Positions 50,826-64,000 of a DNA stretch of 64,000 bases are shown here, in pieces. Source of the stretch: Pseudomonas sp. LS.1a (GTDB taxonomy: Bacteria; Pseudomonadota; Gammaproteobacteria; Pseudomonadales; Pseudomonadaceae); the NCBI RefSeq assembly GCF_022533585.1, contig NZ_CP092827.1, forward strand, positions 4,930,001-4,994,000, written 5' to 3'. Position 1 is the first letter of the stretch. Each line of letters starts with the position of its first letter. The translations under genes were made by a program, and so were the position numbers. The notes below the pieces were generated by a model, which made no database searches, was not told the DNA's origin, and saw only the letters and a list, made by a program, of their open reading frames with translations.

Positions 50826-51677
50826 TTATTCGGCGTTTTGCACCGCAGCGATCATGCGCACTACATCAACGGTTTCGGCCACGTCATGGACACGAAGAAT
50901 GCTCGCCCCCTTGGTCATGGCCAACGCCGCCAGCGCAAGGCTGCCGTACAAGCGCTCGCCGACCGGACGTTCCAGCGTCAGGCCGATCATGCTCTTTCGT
51001 GAAACACCCACCAGCAGCGGGCGCCCAAGGCGATAGAGCGCTTCCATGTGCTTGAACAGGCTCAGGTTGTGCGCCAGTGTCTTGGCGAAACCGAAGCCCG
51101 GATCAAGAATGATTCTGTTAGCGTCGATGCCCGCCGCTGCACAGGCGGCCATTCGCTGCTCAAGATAACGCGTAACCTCGACGGTCACATCTTCGTAATG
51201 CGGGTCGTCCTGCATGTTACCCGGCTCGCCGCGCATGTGCATGAGGCACACCGGCAGGCCGGTATCCGCGGCCGCGTCCAGGGCGCCATCGCGCTCCAGG
51301 GCTCGCACGTCGTTGATCAGCCCGGCACCGAGGCGCGCCGATTCACGCATGACCGCTGGCGTGGAGGTATCGACCGAGATGACCACATCGAGGCGGCTGT
51401 TGATCGCCTCGACCATGGGTGCCACCCGCTCCAGCTCCTCGGTCACCGATACCGCGCGCGCGCCCGGCCGCGTGGACTCGCCGCCGATATCGATCAGCGT
51501 GGCGCCTGCAGCAACCATCGCTTCGGCATGACGCAACGCCTCGTCGCGCTGGTTGAAGCGCCCACCATCGGAGAAGGAATCAGGGGTGATATTGAGAATA
51601 CCCATGACATGGGTACGCGACAAATCAAGAACCCGGTTGCCGCAAGGCAACCGGGTCGGGTACTGCACTGAGCTCAT
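50826..51677 (-). CDS. folP: Dihydropteroate synthase
   Basis: 283 residues. It condenses the pterin pyrophosphate made by FolK with p-aminobenzoate; it is the sulfonamide target. Signatures are [16 protein letters not shown] near residue 25 and [14 protein letters not shown] near residue 60, with [14 protein letters not shown] later and the C-terminal [14 protein letters not shown]. No unusual change is visible in the sulfonamide-site motifs. It lies 8 bp after ftsH. Confidence 0.97.
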   Translation of the reverse strand: MSSVQYPTRLPCGNRVLDLSRTHVMGILNITPDSFSDGGRFNQRDEALRHAEAMVAAGATLIDIGGESTRPGARAVSVTEELERVAPMVEAINSRLDVVISVDTSTPAVMRESARLGAGLINDVRALERDGALDAAADTGLPVCLMHMRGEPGNMQDDPHYEDVTVEVTRYLEQRMAACAAAGIDANRIILDPGFGFAKTLAHNLSLFKHMEALYRLGRPLLVGVSRKSMIGLTLERPVGERLYGSLALAALAMTKGASILRVHDVAETVDVVRMIAAVQNAE

Positions 51678-51685
51678 AGATGCCC

Positions 51686-53590
<1,905 letters not shown>

Positions 53591-53793
53591 GTCGTTCAAT
53601 TCGCTACCCTCTGAGGTCGGCGCACGACGCAGCCGTTCCTCGCATGATATTCATCGCCCTAACTTACTACATTACCTACGCAGCCGCAGGCACCGTCTGT
53701 AACCCTTTGTGAAAGCTAGACTACACGAAGTTCGGACGATCCTGACGCAGCGGCCGATTGGAAATAACTATCGGCCACCCCGCTTCACGCCTT

Positions 53794-54420
53794 TCACGCC
53801 CCTTTGAAACCCCTGCCCAGCAGGTACTGCTCGCGGGAACGGTCACGCGACGACGACGGTTTGCGCATCTGTACCTTGTCGAACTTGCTGCGCACGTCCT
53901 TGAGGTACACGTCAAAGCCTTCGCCCTGGAAAATCTTGATCAGGAAGTCGCCGCCGGGCTTTAGCACGCGGGTTGCCAGATCGAGGGCCAGCTCGCAGAG
54001 GAACATCGCACGCGGCATGTCCACTGCGGGCGTACCACTCATATTGGGGGCCATGTCGGAAATCACAAGGTCTACGTGCGAATCGCCGACCGCCTCGAGA
54101 ATGCGCTGCAGCACCTCATCATGGGTGAAATCGCCCTGGATGAAGGTCACATCCGGGATCGAATCCATTTCCAGGATGTCGGACGCGATCAGGCGGCCCT
54201 GGCCACCAATCAGACGACTGGTCACCTGCGACCAGCCACCAGGAGCCGCACCGAGGTCGATCACGCTCATGCCTGGGCGGATCAGCCGGTCCTTTTCCTG
54301 GATCTCCAGCAATTTGTAGCTCGCACGCGAGCGGTAGCCATCCTTTTGTGCCTGTTTCACAAAAGGATCGTTGAAATGCTCTCGCAGCCAGTTTGCGCTG
54401 CTTTTGGAACGTTGTACCAC
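53794..54420 (-). CDS. rlmE: 23S rRNA 2'-O-methyltransferase RlmE
   Basis: 208 residues. It methylates U2552 in the 23S A loop. The SAM motif is [20 protein letters not shown] near residue 55, and the catalytic tetrad K-D-K-E is consistent with [20 protein letters not shown] and [13 protein letters not shown]. Also known as FtsJ/RrmJ. It precedes ftsH after a 200 bp gap in which I see no gene, and is divergent from yhbY. Confidence 0.97.
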   Translation of the reverse strand: MVQRSKSSANWLREHFNDPFVKQAQKDGYRSRASYKLLEIQEKDRLIRPGMSVIDLGAAPGGWSQVTSRLIGGQGRLIASDILEMDSIPDVTFIQGDFTHDEVLQRILEAVGDSHVDLVISDMAPNMSGTPAVDMPRAMFLCELALDLATRVLKPGGDFLIKIFQGEGFDVYLKDVRSKFDKVQMRKPSSSRDRSREQYLLGRGFKGA

Positions 54421-54522
54421 GGGGCACCTCGATGATATGCGTCGTGATTGACTGGGCGGAGCCGGTGGCCCTCGGGTAAAATGCCGGTCAATTTTACAGA
54501 ATCAGACGGAAAGGGTCAGATT

Positions 54523-54831
54523 ATGCCGCTCAATAACGAGCAGAAGAAGCAATACAAGTCCATTGGTCATGACCTGAAGCCGGTCCTGATCGTTGCTGGC
54601 AACGGTTTGAATGAAGGCGTCATCGCCGAACTGGAGCGCGCCCTGGTCGACCATGAGCTGATCAAGGTCGAAATTCGCTCGGAAGACCGCGAAGAGCGGG
54701 CCGAGACCATTGCCGAACTGTGCAAGGCCGGCCGTGCCGAGCTGGTGCAGACCATCGGCAAGAAAGCGCTGATCTACCGCAAGAACCCACAGCCGAACAA
54801 GCAGCTGTCCAACATCCACCGTTACAAGTAA
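54523..54831 (+). CDS. yhbY: YhbY family RNA-binding (CRM domain) protein
   Basis: 102 residues from the ATG at 54523 (MPLNNEQKK) with AAAGGG about 7 nt upstream; the longer frame from 54448 is unsupported. It is a single CRM domain that associates with 50S precursors. The family signature is LKPVLIVAGNGLNEGVIAEL near residue 20, with the GxxG-type loop GNGL, and KVEIRSEDREERAETI follows. It is divergent from rlmE, also a 50S factor, a pairing conserved widely. Confidence 0.96.
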   Translation: MPLNNEQKKQYKSIGHDLKPVLIVAGNGLNEGVIAELERALVDHELIKVEIRSEDREERAETIAELCKAGRAELVQTIGKKALIYRKNPQPNKQLSNIHRYK

Positions 54832-54833
54832 CG

Positions 54834-54960
54834 GCAAAGGGGCTGCTGCGCAGCCCATCGCGACACAAGGCCGCTCCCACAGGGATTGCACCGACCTGCG
54901 GCACAACGCAATCCCTGTGGGAGCGGCCTTGTGTCGCGAAAGGGCCGCAAAGCGGCCCCA
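54834..54960. repeat. REP pair with 32 bp perfect inverted arms
   Basis: The arms 54858-54889 and 54908-54939 are exact reverse complements, each with GACACAAGGCCGCTCCCACA, around an 18 nt loop. This is a different REP subtype (AAGGCCGC) from most others here. Short hairpins (GGGGCTGC...GCAGCCC) lie just outside. It separates the converging yhbY and DUF4149 genes and may stop transcription of both. Confidence 0.85.
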
Positions 54961-54975
54961 GCGATCTCGAGCCGT

Positions 54976-55386
54976 TTAGCGGCGCATCTTGACCGGCACC
55001 GGCTGGGCCACCAGCACGATGCCGGAAAAGCCCAGCACCAGGAAACAGAGCAGCTGCCAGCGTTCGCCAACGGATATTCCGTAGCGCAAGGTGTAATACC
55101 CCACGCAGGCACCGAAGCCGAGCAACAGCATCTGGCCACGGAACTGCCGCCACCAGGCCGCCAGGCCGTCCACCCTCGCCAGCACTGCCAGCTGGGTCAA
55201 CAAACCAAGCAACGCCACGCCGATCAACCAGCGGTCGATCTGCCCGGCGATGTCCTGCACCAGCAGCGGTGCCAGGCCACTGACCTTGAGCGCGGGCACC
55301 AGCCCCACGTGAAACACCCACAGGCCACCGACCCAGAAAACCTGAGCCAGCTGCCAGAGGATCCCCTCGAGGGATGGCGCCCGCAG
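54976..55386 (-). CDS. DUF4149 integral membrane protein (start uncertain)
   Basis: About 136 residues. Four hydrophobic segments are seen (ILWQLAQVFWVGGLWVFHV, LIGVALLGLLTQLAVL, MLLLGFGACVGYYTL, LLCFLVLGFSGIVLV), typical for the DUF4149 family. No ATG exists in frame before the first helix unless translation begins inside greA. The CTG at 55386, eight bases after the greA stop, gives a sensible N-terminus (RAPSLEGILW) but lacks a clear ribosome site. It is the last gene of carA-carB-greA, possibly translated by re-initiation. The function is unknown. Confidence 0.65.
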   Translation of the reverse strand: MRAPSLEGILWQLAQVFWVGGLWVFHVGLVPALKVSGLAPLLVQDIAGQIDRWLIGVALLGLLTQLAVLARVDGLAAWWRQFRGQMLLLGFGACVGYYTLRYGISVGERWQLLCFLVLGFSGIVLVAQPVPVKMRR

Positions 55387-55393
55387 GCGCCGG

Positions 55394-55876
55394 TCAGATG
55401 TGCTTGACTTCGACAATCTCGTACTCGACCGTGCCGCTAGGCGTCTTGACGACGACAGTATCACCTTCTTCCTTGCCGATGATGGCACGGGCAATCGGTG
55501 CTCCGCTCGAGAGCTTGCCCTGTTTCACGTCGGCTTCATCCTCGCCGACGATCTGGTAGCTCACCTCTTCATCGGTTTCGGTGTTGGCCAGTACCACGGT
55601 GGTACCGAAAATCACCTTGCCGGTGTGAGGGATAGTGGTCACGTCGATCACCACCGAGTTCTGCAGGCGGCCTTCGATATCACGGATACGCGCCTCGACC
55701 ATGCCCTGCTCCTCACGGGCAGCATGGTATTCGGCGTTTTCCTTGAGGTCGCCCAGCTCGCGCGCTTCACCGATGGCCTGGCTCAGGCGCGGGCGCTCGG
55801 TCTTGCTCAGGAACAGGTGCTCCTCTTCCAGGGCGCGGGCGCCCTGGACGGTCATCGGGTACTTGGTAATGCTCAT
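55394..55876 (-). CDS. greA: Transcription elongation factor GreA
   Basis: 160 residues. It enters the RNA polymerase secondary channel and stimulates cleavage of backtracked RNA. The N-terminal coiled coil carries the tip acidic residues in [16 protein letters not shown] near residue 45, and the C-terminal domain has [13 protein letters not shown] and [10 protein letters not shown]. Its ATG overlaps the carB stop (ATGA). The N-terminus reads [14 protein letters not shown]; a later Met is possible but less likely. Confidence 0.97.
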   Translation of the reverse strand: MSITKYPMTVQGARALEEEHLFLSKTERPRLSQAIGEARELGDLKENAEYHAAREEQGMVEARIRDIEGRLQNSVVIDVTTIPHTGKVIFGTTVVLANTETDEEVSYQIVGEDEADVKQGKLSSGAPIARAIIGKEEGDTVVVKTPSGTVEYEIVEVKHI

Positions 55877-58800
55877 GCTTTCAGTCCTGCATGCAGATCC
55901 TGCAGGCGACGAACGGTCTTTTCCGGACCGAATTTCAACGCCTCGCAGATGGCTTCACCGGCCGCAATGGTGGTAGTGCAGTAAATCTTGTGCTGCAGCG
56001 CATTGCGACGAATCGAGTAGGAATCGGCGATCGACTGGCGGCCTTCGGTGGTGTTGATGATCAGCGACACTTCGTCGTTCTTGATCATGTCGACCACGTG
56101 CGGGCGACCTTCGGTCACCTTGTTCACACGGCGCACTTTCAGGCCAGCCGCTTCGATAACCTTGGCGGTGCCGGCAGTTGCAACCACTTCGAAGCCCAGG
56201 GCGATCAGGTCGCGGGCAACGCCAGCCACTTGCGGCTTGTCGTCGTCACGCACGCTGATGAACGCGGTACCGCCGGTTGGCAGCACTTCGCTGGCACCCA
56301 TCTGGGCCTTGGCGAAGGCTTCACCGAAGCTGTCACCAACACCCATGACTTCACCAGTCGATTTCATCTCAGGGCCGAGGATCGGGTCAACCCCCGGGAA
56401 CTTGGCGAACGGGAAGACGGCTTCCTTGACGCTGTAGAAGTTCGGGATGATTTCCTGGGTGAAGCCCAGCTCTTTCAGGGTTTTGCCGGCCATGACGCGA
56501 GCCGCGATCATCGCCAGGGAGGTGCCGATGCACTTGGACACGAACGGTACGGTACGCGAGGCGCGCGGGTTGACTTCGATCACGTAGATCTTGTCGCCCT
56601 GCAGGGCCAGCTGCACGTTCATCAGGCCGACCACGCCCAGTTCCAGGGCCATTTTCTTGACCTGTACGCGGACTTCGTCCTGCACTTCCTTGCTCAGCGA
56701 GTAAGGTGGCAGCGAGCACGCCGAGTCACCGGAGTGAACGCCGGCCTGTTCGATGTGCTGCATGATCGCGCCGATCACCACGTCGGTGCCGTCGCACACC
56801 GCATCCACGTCCATCTCGATGGCGCAGTTGAGGAAGTGGTCCAGCAGTACCGGGCTGTCGTTGGACACCTGTACGGCTTCACGCAGGTAGCGCTTGAGCT
56901 CGTCCAGTTCGTAGACGATTTCCATGGCACGGCCGCCCAGTACGTAGGACGGGCGCACGACCAGCGGGTAGCCGATGCCGCCAGCAGCGCTGATGGCTTC
57001 TTCTTCGCTGCGCACGGTAGCGTTTGGCGGCTGCAGCAGGCTCAGGCGCTGAACCATCTGCTGGAAGCGCTCACGGTCTTCGGCGCGGTCGATGGCATCC
57101 GGGCTGGTACCGATGATCGGTACGCCGGCTTCTTCCAGGGCGCGGGCCAGTTTCAGCGGGGTCTGGCCGCCGTAGTGGACGATCACGCCTTTCGGCTTCT
57201 CGACGCGGCACACTTCCAGCACGTCTTCCAGGGTCAGCGGCTCGAAGTACAGGCGGTCGGAGGTGTCGTAGTCGGTGGAGACGGTTTCCGGGTTGCAGTT
57301 GACCATGATGGTCTCGTAACCGTCTTCACGCAGCGCCAGTGCGGCGTGTACGCAGCAGTAGTCGAACTCGATACCCTGGCCGATACGGTTAGGGCCGCCA
57401 CCCAGGATCATGATCTTGTCGCGGGTCGACGGGTTGGCCTCGCACTCTTCCTCGTAGGTGGAGTACAGGTAGGCGGTATCGGTGGCGAACTCGGCAGCGC
57501 AGGTGTCGACGCGCTTGTACACCGGGAACACTTCCAGCTTGTGGCGGTGACGGCGCAGGTTCTTGTCGGTGATACCCAGCAGCTTGGCCAGGCGCTGGTC
57601 AGAGAAGCCCTTGCGCTTGAGGCGCAGCATGTAGTCCTTGTCGATCGACGACAGGGCCAGGGTCTTGACCTTCTCTTCTTCCTTGATCAGGTCTTCCATC
57701 TGCACCAGGAACCACATGTCGATGCCGGTCAGGTCGAAGATCTGCTCGCAGGTCATGCCGGCGCGCATGGCGTCAGCCACGTACCAGATACGCTCGGCGC
57801 CCGGTACGGTCAGCTCGCGCTTGAGGATGCTGTTGGCTTCCGGGCTGGCCAGGTCGACTTTCGGGTCGAGGCCGCAGGCGCCGACTTCCAGGCCGCGCAG
57901 GGCTTTCTGCAGGGACTCCTGGAAGGTACGGCCGATGGCCATGACTTCACCCACGGATTTCATCTGGGTGGTCAGGCGGGCGTCGGCTTTCGGGAATTTC
58001 TCGAAGGCGAAACGCGGCAACTTGGTGACGACGTAGTCGATCGACGGCTCGAAGGACGCCGGGGTGCGGCCGCCGGTGATGTCGTTCTGCAGCTCGTCGA
58101 GGGTGTAGCCGACAGCCAGCTTGGCAGCGATCTTGGCGATCGGGAAGCCGGTGGCCTTGGAGGCCAGCGCCGAGGAACGCGAAACGCGCGGGTTCATCTC
58201 GATCACGACCATGCGGCCAGTGTTCGGGCAGATACCGAACTGCACGTTGGAACCGCCGGTTTCAACACCGATTTCACGCAGCACCGCCAGCGAGGCGTTG
58301 CGCATGATCTGGTATTCCTTGTCGGTCAGGGTCTGTGCCGGGGCAACGGTGATCGAGTCACCGGTGTGCACGCCCATCGGGTCGAAGTTCTCGATCGAGC
58401 AGACGATGATGCAGTTGTCCTTCTTGTCGCGGACCACCTCCATCTCGTATTCCTTCCAACCGATCAGCGATTCGTCGATCAGCAGTTCCTTGGTCGGCGA
58501 CAGGTCCAGGCCGCGGGCGCAGATTTCTTCGAATTCTTCACGGTTGTAGGCGATACCACCACCAGTGCCGCCCATAGTGAACGACGGACGGATGATGCAC
58601 GGGAAGCCCAGGCGCTCGAGGACGGCGTTGGCTTCTTCCATGCTGTGGGCGATACCGGAGCGCGGGCACTCCAGGCCGATGTCCTTCATCGCCTTGTCGA
58701 AGCGCGAGCGGTCTTCGGCCTTGTCGATGGTGTCGGCGTTGGCGCCGATCATTTCCACGCCGAACTTTTCCAGAACGCCGTGGCGCTCCAGGTCCAGGGC

Positions 58801-59094
58801 GCAGTTCAGTGCGGTCTGGCCACCCATGGTCGGCAGCAGTGCGTCCGGGCGCTCTTTCTCGATGATCTTGGCCACCGACTGCCACTTGATCGGCTCGATG
58901 TAGGTGGCGTCGGCCATGGCCGGGTCGGTCATGATGGTGGCCGGGTTGGAGTTCACCAGGATGACGCGGAAACCTTCCTCGCGCAGGGCCTTGCAGGCCT
59001 GGGCGCCGGAGTAGTCGAATTCGCAGGCCTGGCCGATCACGATCGGGCCAGCGCCGAGAATCAGGATGCTTTTGATGTCTGTACGTTTTGGCAT
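55873..59094 (-). CDS. carB: Carbamoyl-phosphate synthase large subunit
   Basis: 1073 residues from the ATG at 59094 (MPKRTDIKS). It makes carbamoyl phosphate from bicarbonate, ammonia from CarA, and two ATP, for arginine and pyrimidines. Two homologous ATP-grasp halves are present: the first begins [19 protein letters not shown], the second [19 protein letters not shown] near residue 555. The C-terminal MGS-like allosteric domain ([20 protein letters not shown] onward) would sense UMP and ornithine. It lies 105 bp after carA. Confidence 0.98.
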   Translation of the reverse strand: MPKRTDIKSILILGAGPIVIGQACEFDYSGAQACKALREEGFRVILVNSNPATIMTDPAMADATYIEPIKWQSVAKIIEKERPDALLPTMGGQTALNCALDLERHGVLEKFGVEMIGANADTIDKAEDRSRFDKAMKDIGLECPRSGIAHSMEEANAVLERLGFPCIIRPSFTMGGTGGGIAYNREEFEEICARGLDLSPTKELLIDESLIGWKEYEMEVVRDKKDNCIIVCSIENFDPMGVHTGDSITVAPAQTLTDKEYQIMRNASLAVLREIGVETGGSNVQFGICPNTGRMVVIEMNPRVSRSSALASKATGFPIAKIAAKLAVGYTLDELQNDITGGRTPASFEPSIDYVVTKLPRFAFEKFPKADARLTTQMKSVGEVMAIGRTFQESLQKALRGLEVGACGLDPKVDLASPEANSILKRELTVPGAERIWYVADAMRAGMTCEQIFDLTGIDMWFLVQMEDLIKEEEKVKTLALSSIDKDYMLRLKRKGFSDQRLAKLLGITDKNLRRHRHKLEVFPVYKRVDTCAAEFATDTAYLYSTYEEECEANPSTRDKIMILGGGPNRIGQGIEFDYCCVHAALALREDGYETIMVNCNPETVSTDYDTSDRLYFEPLTLEDVLEVCRVEKPKGVIVHYGGQTPLKLARALEEAGVPIIGTSPDAIDRAEDRERFQQMVQRLSLLQPPNATVRSEEEAISAAGGIGYPLVVRPSYVLGGRAMEIVYELDELKRYLREAVQVSNDSPVLLDHFLNCAIEMDVDAVCDGTDVVIGAIMQHIEQAGVHSGDSACSLPPYSLSKEVQDEVRVQVKKMALELGVVGLMNVQLALQGDKIYVIEVNPRASRTVPFVSKCIGTSLAMIAARVMAGKTLKELGFTQEIIPNFYSVKEAVFPFAKFPGVDPILGPEMKSTGEVMGVGDSFGEAFAKAQMGASEVLPTGGTAFISVRDDDKPQVAGVARDLIALGFEVVATAGTAKVIEAAGLKVRRVNKVTEGRPHVVDMIKNDEVSLIINTTEGRQSIADSYSIRRNALQHKIYCTTTIAAGEAICEALKFGPEKTVRRLQDLHAGLKA

Positions 59095-59199
59095 GGTTGT
59101 CACTCAAATCCGGGGTCAGTCGGCAAGCCGCTTTGAACAATCTGGGTCAGGCGCTTCCGGGCGCGGCGCAAGCCGGCCCGGGGCCTTGAAGCAGGATGC

Positions 59200-60336
59200 T
59201 CAGCGGCGCTTGGCCATGGCATCGATGAAACGATCGAACAGTGGCGCGACGTCGGTCGGGCCTGGGCTCGCTTCAGGGTGGCCCTGGAAGCTGAACGCGC
59301 TCTTGTCGGTACGCTCGATACCCTGCAGGGTGCCGTCGAACAGCGACTTGTGGATGGCGCGAACGTTGCCCGGCAGGGTGGCCTCGTCAACGGCAAAGCC
59401 GTGGTTCTGGCTGGTGATCATGACCACACCGGTGTCCAGGTCCTGGACCGGGTGGTTGGCACCGTGGTGGCCGTGGCCCATTTTCACGGTCTTGGCGCCA
59501 GAAGCCAGGGCCAGCAGCTGGTGGCCGAGGCAGATGCCGAATACCGGGATCTCGGTGTCGAGGATTTCCTTGATCGCCTGGATGGCGTAGTCGCACGGCT
59601 CGGGGTCACCAGGGCCGTTGGACAGGAACACGCCGTCCGGGTTGAGTGCCAGCACTTCGCTGGCCGGGGTCTGGGCCGGCACCACGGTCACACGGCAGCC
59701 ACGGGCAACCAGCATGCGCAGGATGTTCAGCTTGACGCCGTAGTCGAAGGCGACCACGTGGTACGGCAGGTCAGCGGCTTCGATGGTCGGGTGGCTGTCG
59801 GTCTTCAGCTCCCACACGCTGGAGCGCCACTCGTAGCGTTCCTTGGTGGAAACGACCTTGGCCAGGTCCATGCCCTTCAGGCCCGGGAAGGCGCGGGCAG
59901 CGGCGATGGCGGCTTCTTCGCTGATGTTGTCACCGGCGAGGATGCAACCGTTCTGAGCGCCCTTTTCACGCAGGATTCGGGTCAGGCGACGGGTGTCGAT
60001 GCCAGCGATGGCGACAACGTTGTTGGCCTTGAGGTACTCAGGCAGCGACTGGGTGTTACGCCAGTTGCTGGCCAGCAGCGGCAGGTCACGGATGACCAGG
60101 CCAGCGGACCAGACACGGTTCGACTCGGCGTCTTCCGGGGTAGTACCGGTGTTGCCGATGTGCGGATAGGTCAGGGTAACGATTTGCTGCGCGTAGGAAG
60201 GGTCTGTAAGGATTTCCTGGTAGCCGGTCATAGCGGTGTTGAATACCACCTCACCAACGGTCTGACCGTCGGCACCGATAGCTTCACCGCGGAAAATACT
60301 GCCGTCGGCAAGGGCGAGTATGGCTGGCTTTGTCAA
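59200..60336 (-). CDS. carA: Carbamoyl-phosphate synthase small (glutaminase) subunit
   Basis: 378 residues from a TTG at 60336, five bases after GGGAGG; an in-frame ATG at 60360 has no ribosome site. It hydrolyses glutamine and channels ammonia to CarB. The class I amidotransferase triad is visible: Cys in [15 protein letters not shown] near residue 265, and His and Glu in [12 protein letters not shown] near residue 350. A terminator hairpin and a mini-ORF lie in the leader just upstream. Confidence 0.97.
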   Translation of the reverse strand: MTKPAILALADGSIFRGEAIGADGQTVGEVVFNTAMTGYQEILTDPSYAQQIVTLTYPHIGNTGTTPEDAESNRVWSAGLVIRDLPLLASNWRNTQSLPEYLKANNVVAIAGIDTRRLTRILREKGAQNGCILAGDNISEEAAIAAARAFPGLKGMDLAKVVSTKERYEWRSSVWELKTDSHPTIEAADLPYHVVAFDYGVKLNILRMLVARGCRVTVVPAQTPASEVLALNPDGVFLSNGPGDPEPCDYAIQAIKEILDTEIPVFGICLGHQLLALASGAKTVKMGHGHHGANHPVQDLDTGVVMITSQNHGFAVDEATLPGNVRAIHKSLFDGTLQGIERTDKSAFSFQGHPEASPGPTDVAPLFDRFIDAMAKRR

Positions 60337-60548
60337 GAAGACCTCCCGTAAATCAAGCATGAAAGGGCGATCGCAGGTTGCAAAAAAGCGGAGTGACGTA
60401 TGGACACGTCACCCCGCTTTCATGTGCTGAATTCAATTCGCTGCGCGCTTTTAGTGGACACACTAAAGCTGTAGCTTACAGAAAAGTGCGTTTTCGGTCT
60501 ACCGCAGATGTGTCTCTAAAACATATCAATGCGACAGGCTGACATCCG
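60337..60548 (-). promoter_or_regulatory. carA leader region with mini-ORF and hairpins
   Basis: This stretch contains, on the minus strand, an inverted repeat TTTAGTG and CACTAAA (60467-60450), a four-codon mini-ORF ATGAAAGCGGGGTGA (60423-60409) and a terminator. No convincing -35/-10 pair is seen. The design suggests attenuation of carAB by pyrimidine or arginine supply. There is no other gene between carA and dapB apart from a REP pair. Confidence 0.5.
60384..60420 (-). terminator. Terminator hairpin in the carA leader
   Basis: On the minus strand AAAGCGGGGTGACGT and ACGTCACTCCGCTTT pair (one mismatch) around GTCCAT, followed by TTTTGC. The 5' arm overlaps the mini-ORF, so a translating ribosome could open it. 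It lies about 50 nt before the carA start. Confidence 0.8.
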
Positions 60549-60651
60549 CGGCGCCTGCTTCGCGGGTAAACCCGCTCCCACAGGGACCGCGCAAAGCCTG
60601 AGCCCTGCATAATTCCTGTGGGAGCGGGTTCACCCGCGAAGAAGCCAGCAC
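60549..60651. repeat. REP pair (inverted)
   Basis: The left arm carries TTCGCGGGTAAACCCGCTCC and the right arm GGAGCGGGTTCACCCGCGAA. It starts 13 nt after dapB in the dapB-carA gap. Confidence 0.85.
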
Positions 60652-60663
60652 CGCTCCAACGGC

Positions 60664-62608
<1,945 letters not shown>

Positions 62609-62805
62609 AGGTCATTTGCACCTTGTTGGGCGTCTGGCATCTACGCCGCGCCATCAGCACCCGCCGCTTGCCCACCCGGGCCACTGACAGATGCTGTAAA
62701 AATTCTCGAATTCCAGATACGCCAACGCGGGAGCAAGCCCCCGCGCGGCGACATCCTACCAGCTCACCGCCAAACGACGGTGAACCGGCCGACAACATGC
62801 AGGGA

Positions 62806-64000
<1,195 letters not shown>

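Noticed and set aside
55891-59136. 1081-codon plus-strand frame opposite carB
   Set aside because: Same explanation: antisense to a full carB, with low-complexity His/Val/Asp-rich sequence.

Overview
This 64 kb window is high-GC chromosomal DNA from a fluorescent pseudomonad, most likely a member of the Pseudomonas putida group. The reasons are the gene order (pssA-ilvCHI, mrcB, cbrXAB-crcZ-pcnB-folK-panBC-pgi-acs, pnp-rpsO-truB-rbfA-infB-nusA-rimP, glmM-folP-ftsH, carAB-greA, dapB-dnaJ-dnaK), the presence of PrrF and CrcZ sRNAs, and many copies of the P. putida type REP element (core around CCGCTCCCACAGG). I see no prophage, transposon, CRISPR array, plasmid gene or obvious accessory island. 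This is core genome.

Layout. 1-2.7 kb (minus): the periplasmic methionine sulfoxide repair pair msrP-msrQ (msrQ cut by the window edge) and pssA. 2.7-6.4 kb (minus): branched-chain amino acid genes ilvI-ilvH-ilvC behind a 400 bp leader. 6.4-9.9 kb (minus): mrcB (PBP1b), its TPR lipoprotein partner lpoP, and a yqcC-like gene. 10-12.2 kb (plus): a kinase/P-loop fusion, a TfoX C-terminal-like protein and one PrrF sRNA with a Fur box. 12.2-16.4 kb: haem import ABC genes hmuTUV plus a ChaN/PhuW lipoprotein (minus), with a Fur-type box and a divergent Rieske protein. 16.4-19.9 kb: sfsA and an aminotransferase (minus), then dksA and gluQ (plus).

20-25.6 kb (plus) is the carbon/nitrogen control locus: cbrX-cbrA-cbrB followed by crcZ, which has a clear sigma-54 promoter and CbrB-type half sites. 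An ~85 bp long inverted repeat lies between cbrB and crcZ. 25.7-37.5 kb (plus): pcnB-folK, panB-panC (panD is absent from this cluster), pgi, acs, an MpaB/DUF2236 protein and a 978-residue DUF748 protein. 37.5-38.8 kb: a divergent VOC/ABM-monooxygenase pair over a perfect palindrome, and a BON-domain protein.

39-51.7 kb (minus): RNA and translation machinery (pnp, rpsO, truB, rbfA, infB, nusA, rimP), tRNA-fMet, tRNA-Leu(GAG), then secG-tpiA and glmM-folP. 51.7-64 kb: ftsH and rlmE (minus), yhbY (plus), then carA-carB-greA-DUF4149, dapB, dnaJ and the 3' part of dnaK (minus).

I did not find a clearly new system. The most useful second-look items are regulatory: a terminator plus a four-codon mini-ORF in the carA leader, a perfect TATAAT only 9 nt before the mrcB start, the cbrB-crcZ long palindrome, tandem terminators before rimP-nusA-infB, the ilvI leader, and the palindrome between the VOC and ABM genes. 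All start codons were chosen by reading ribosome binding sites and family conventions; no search was run.
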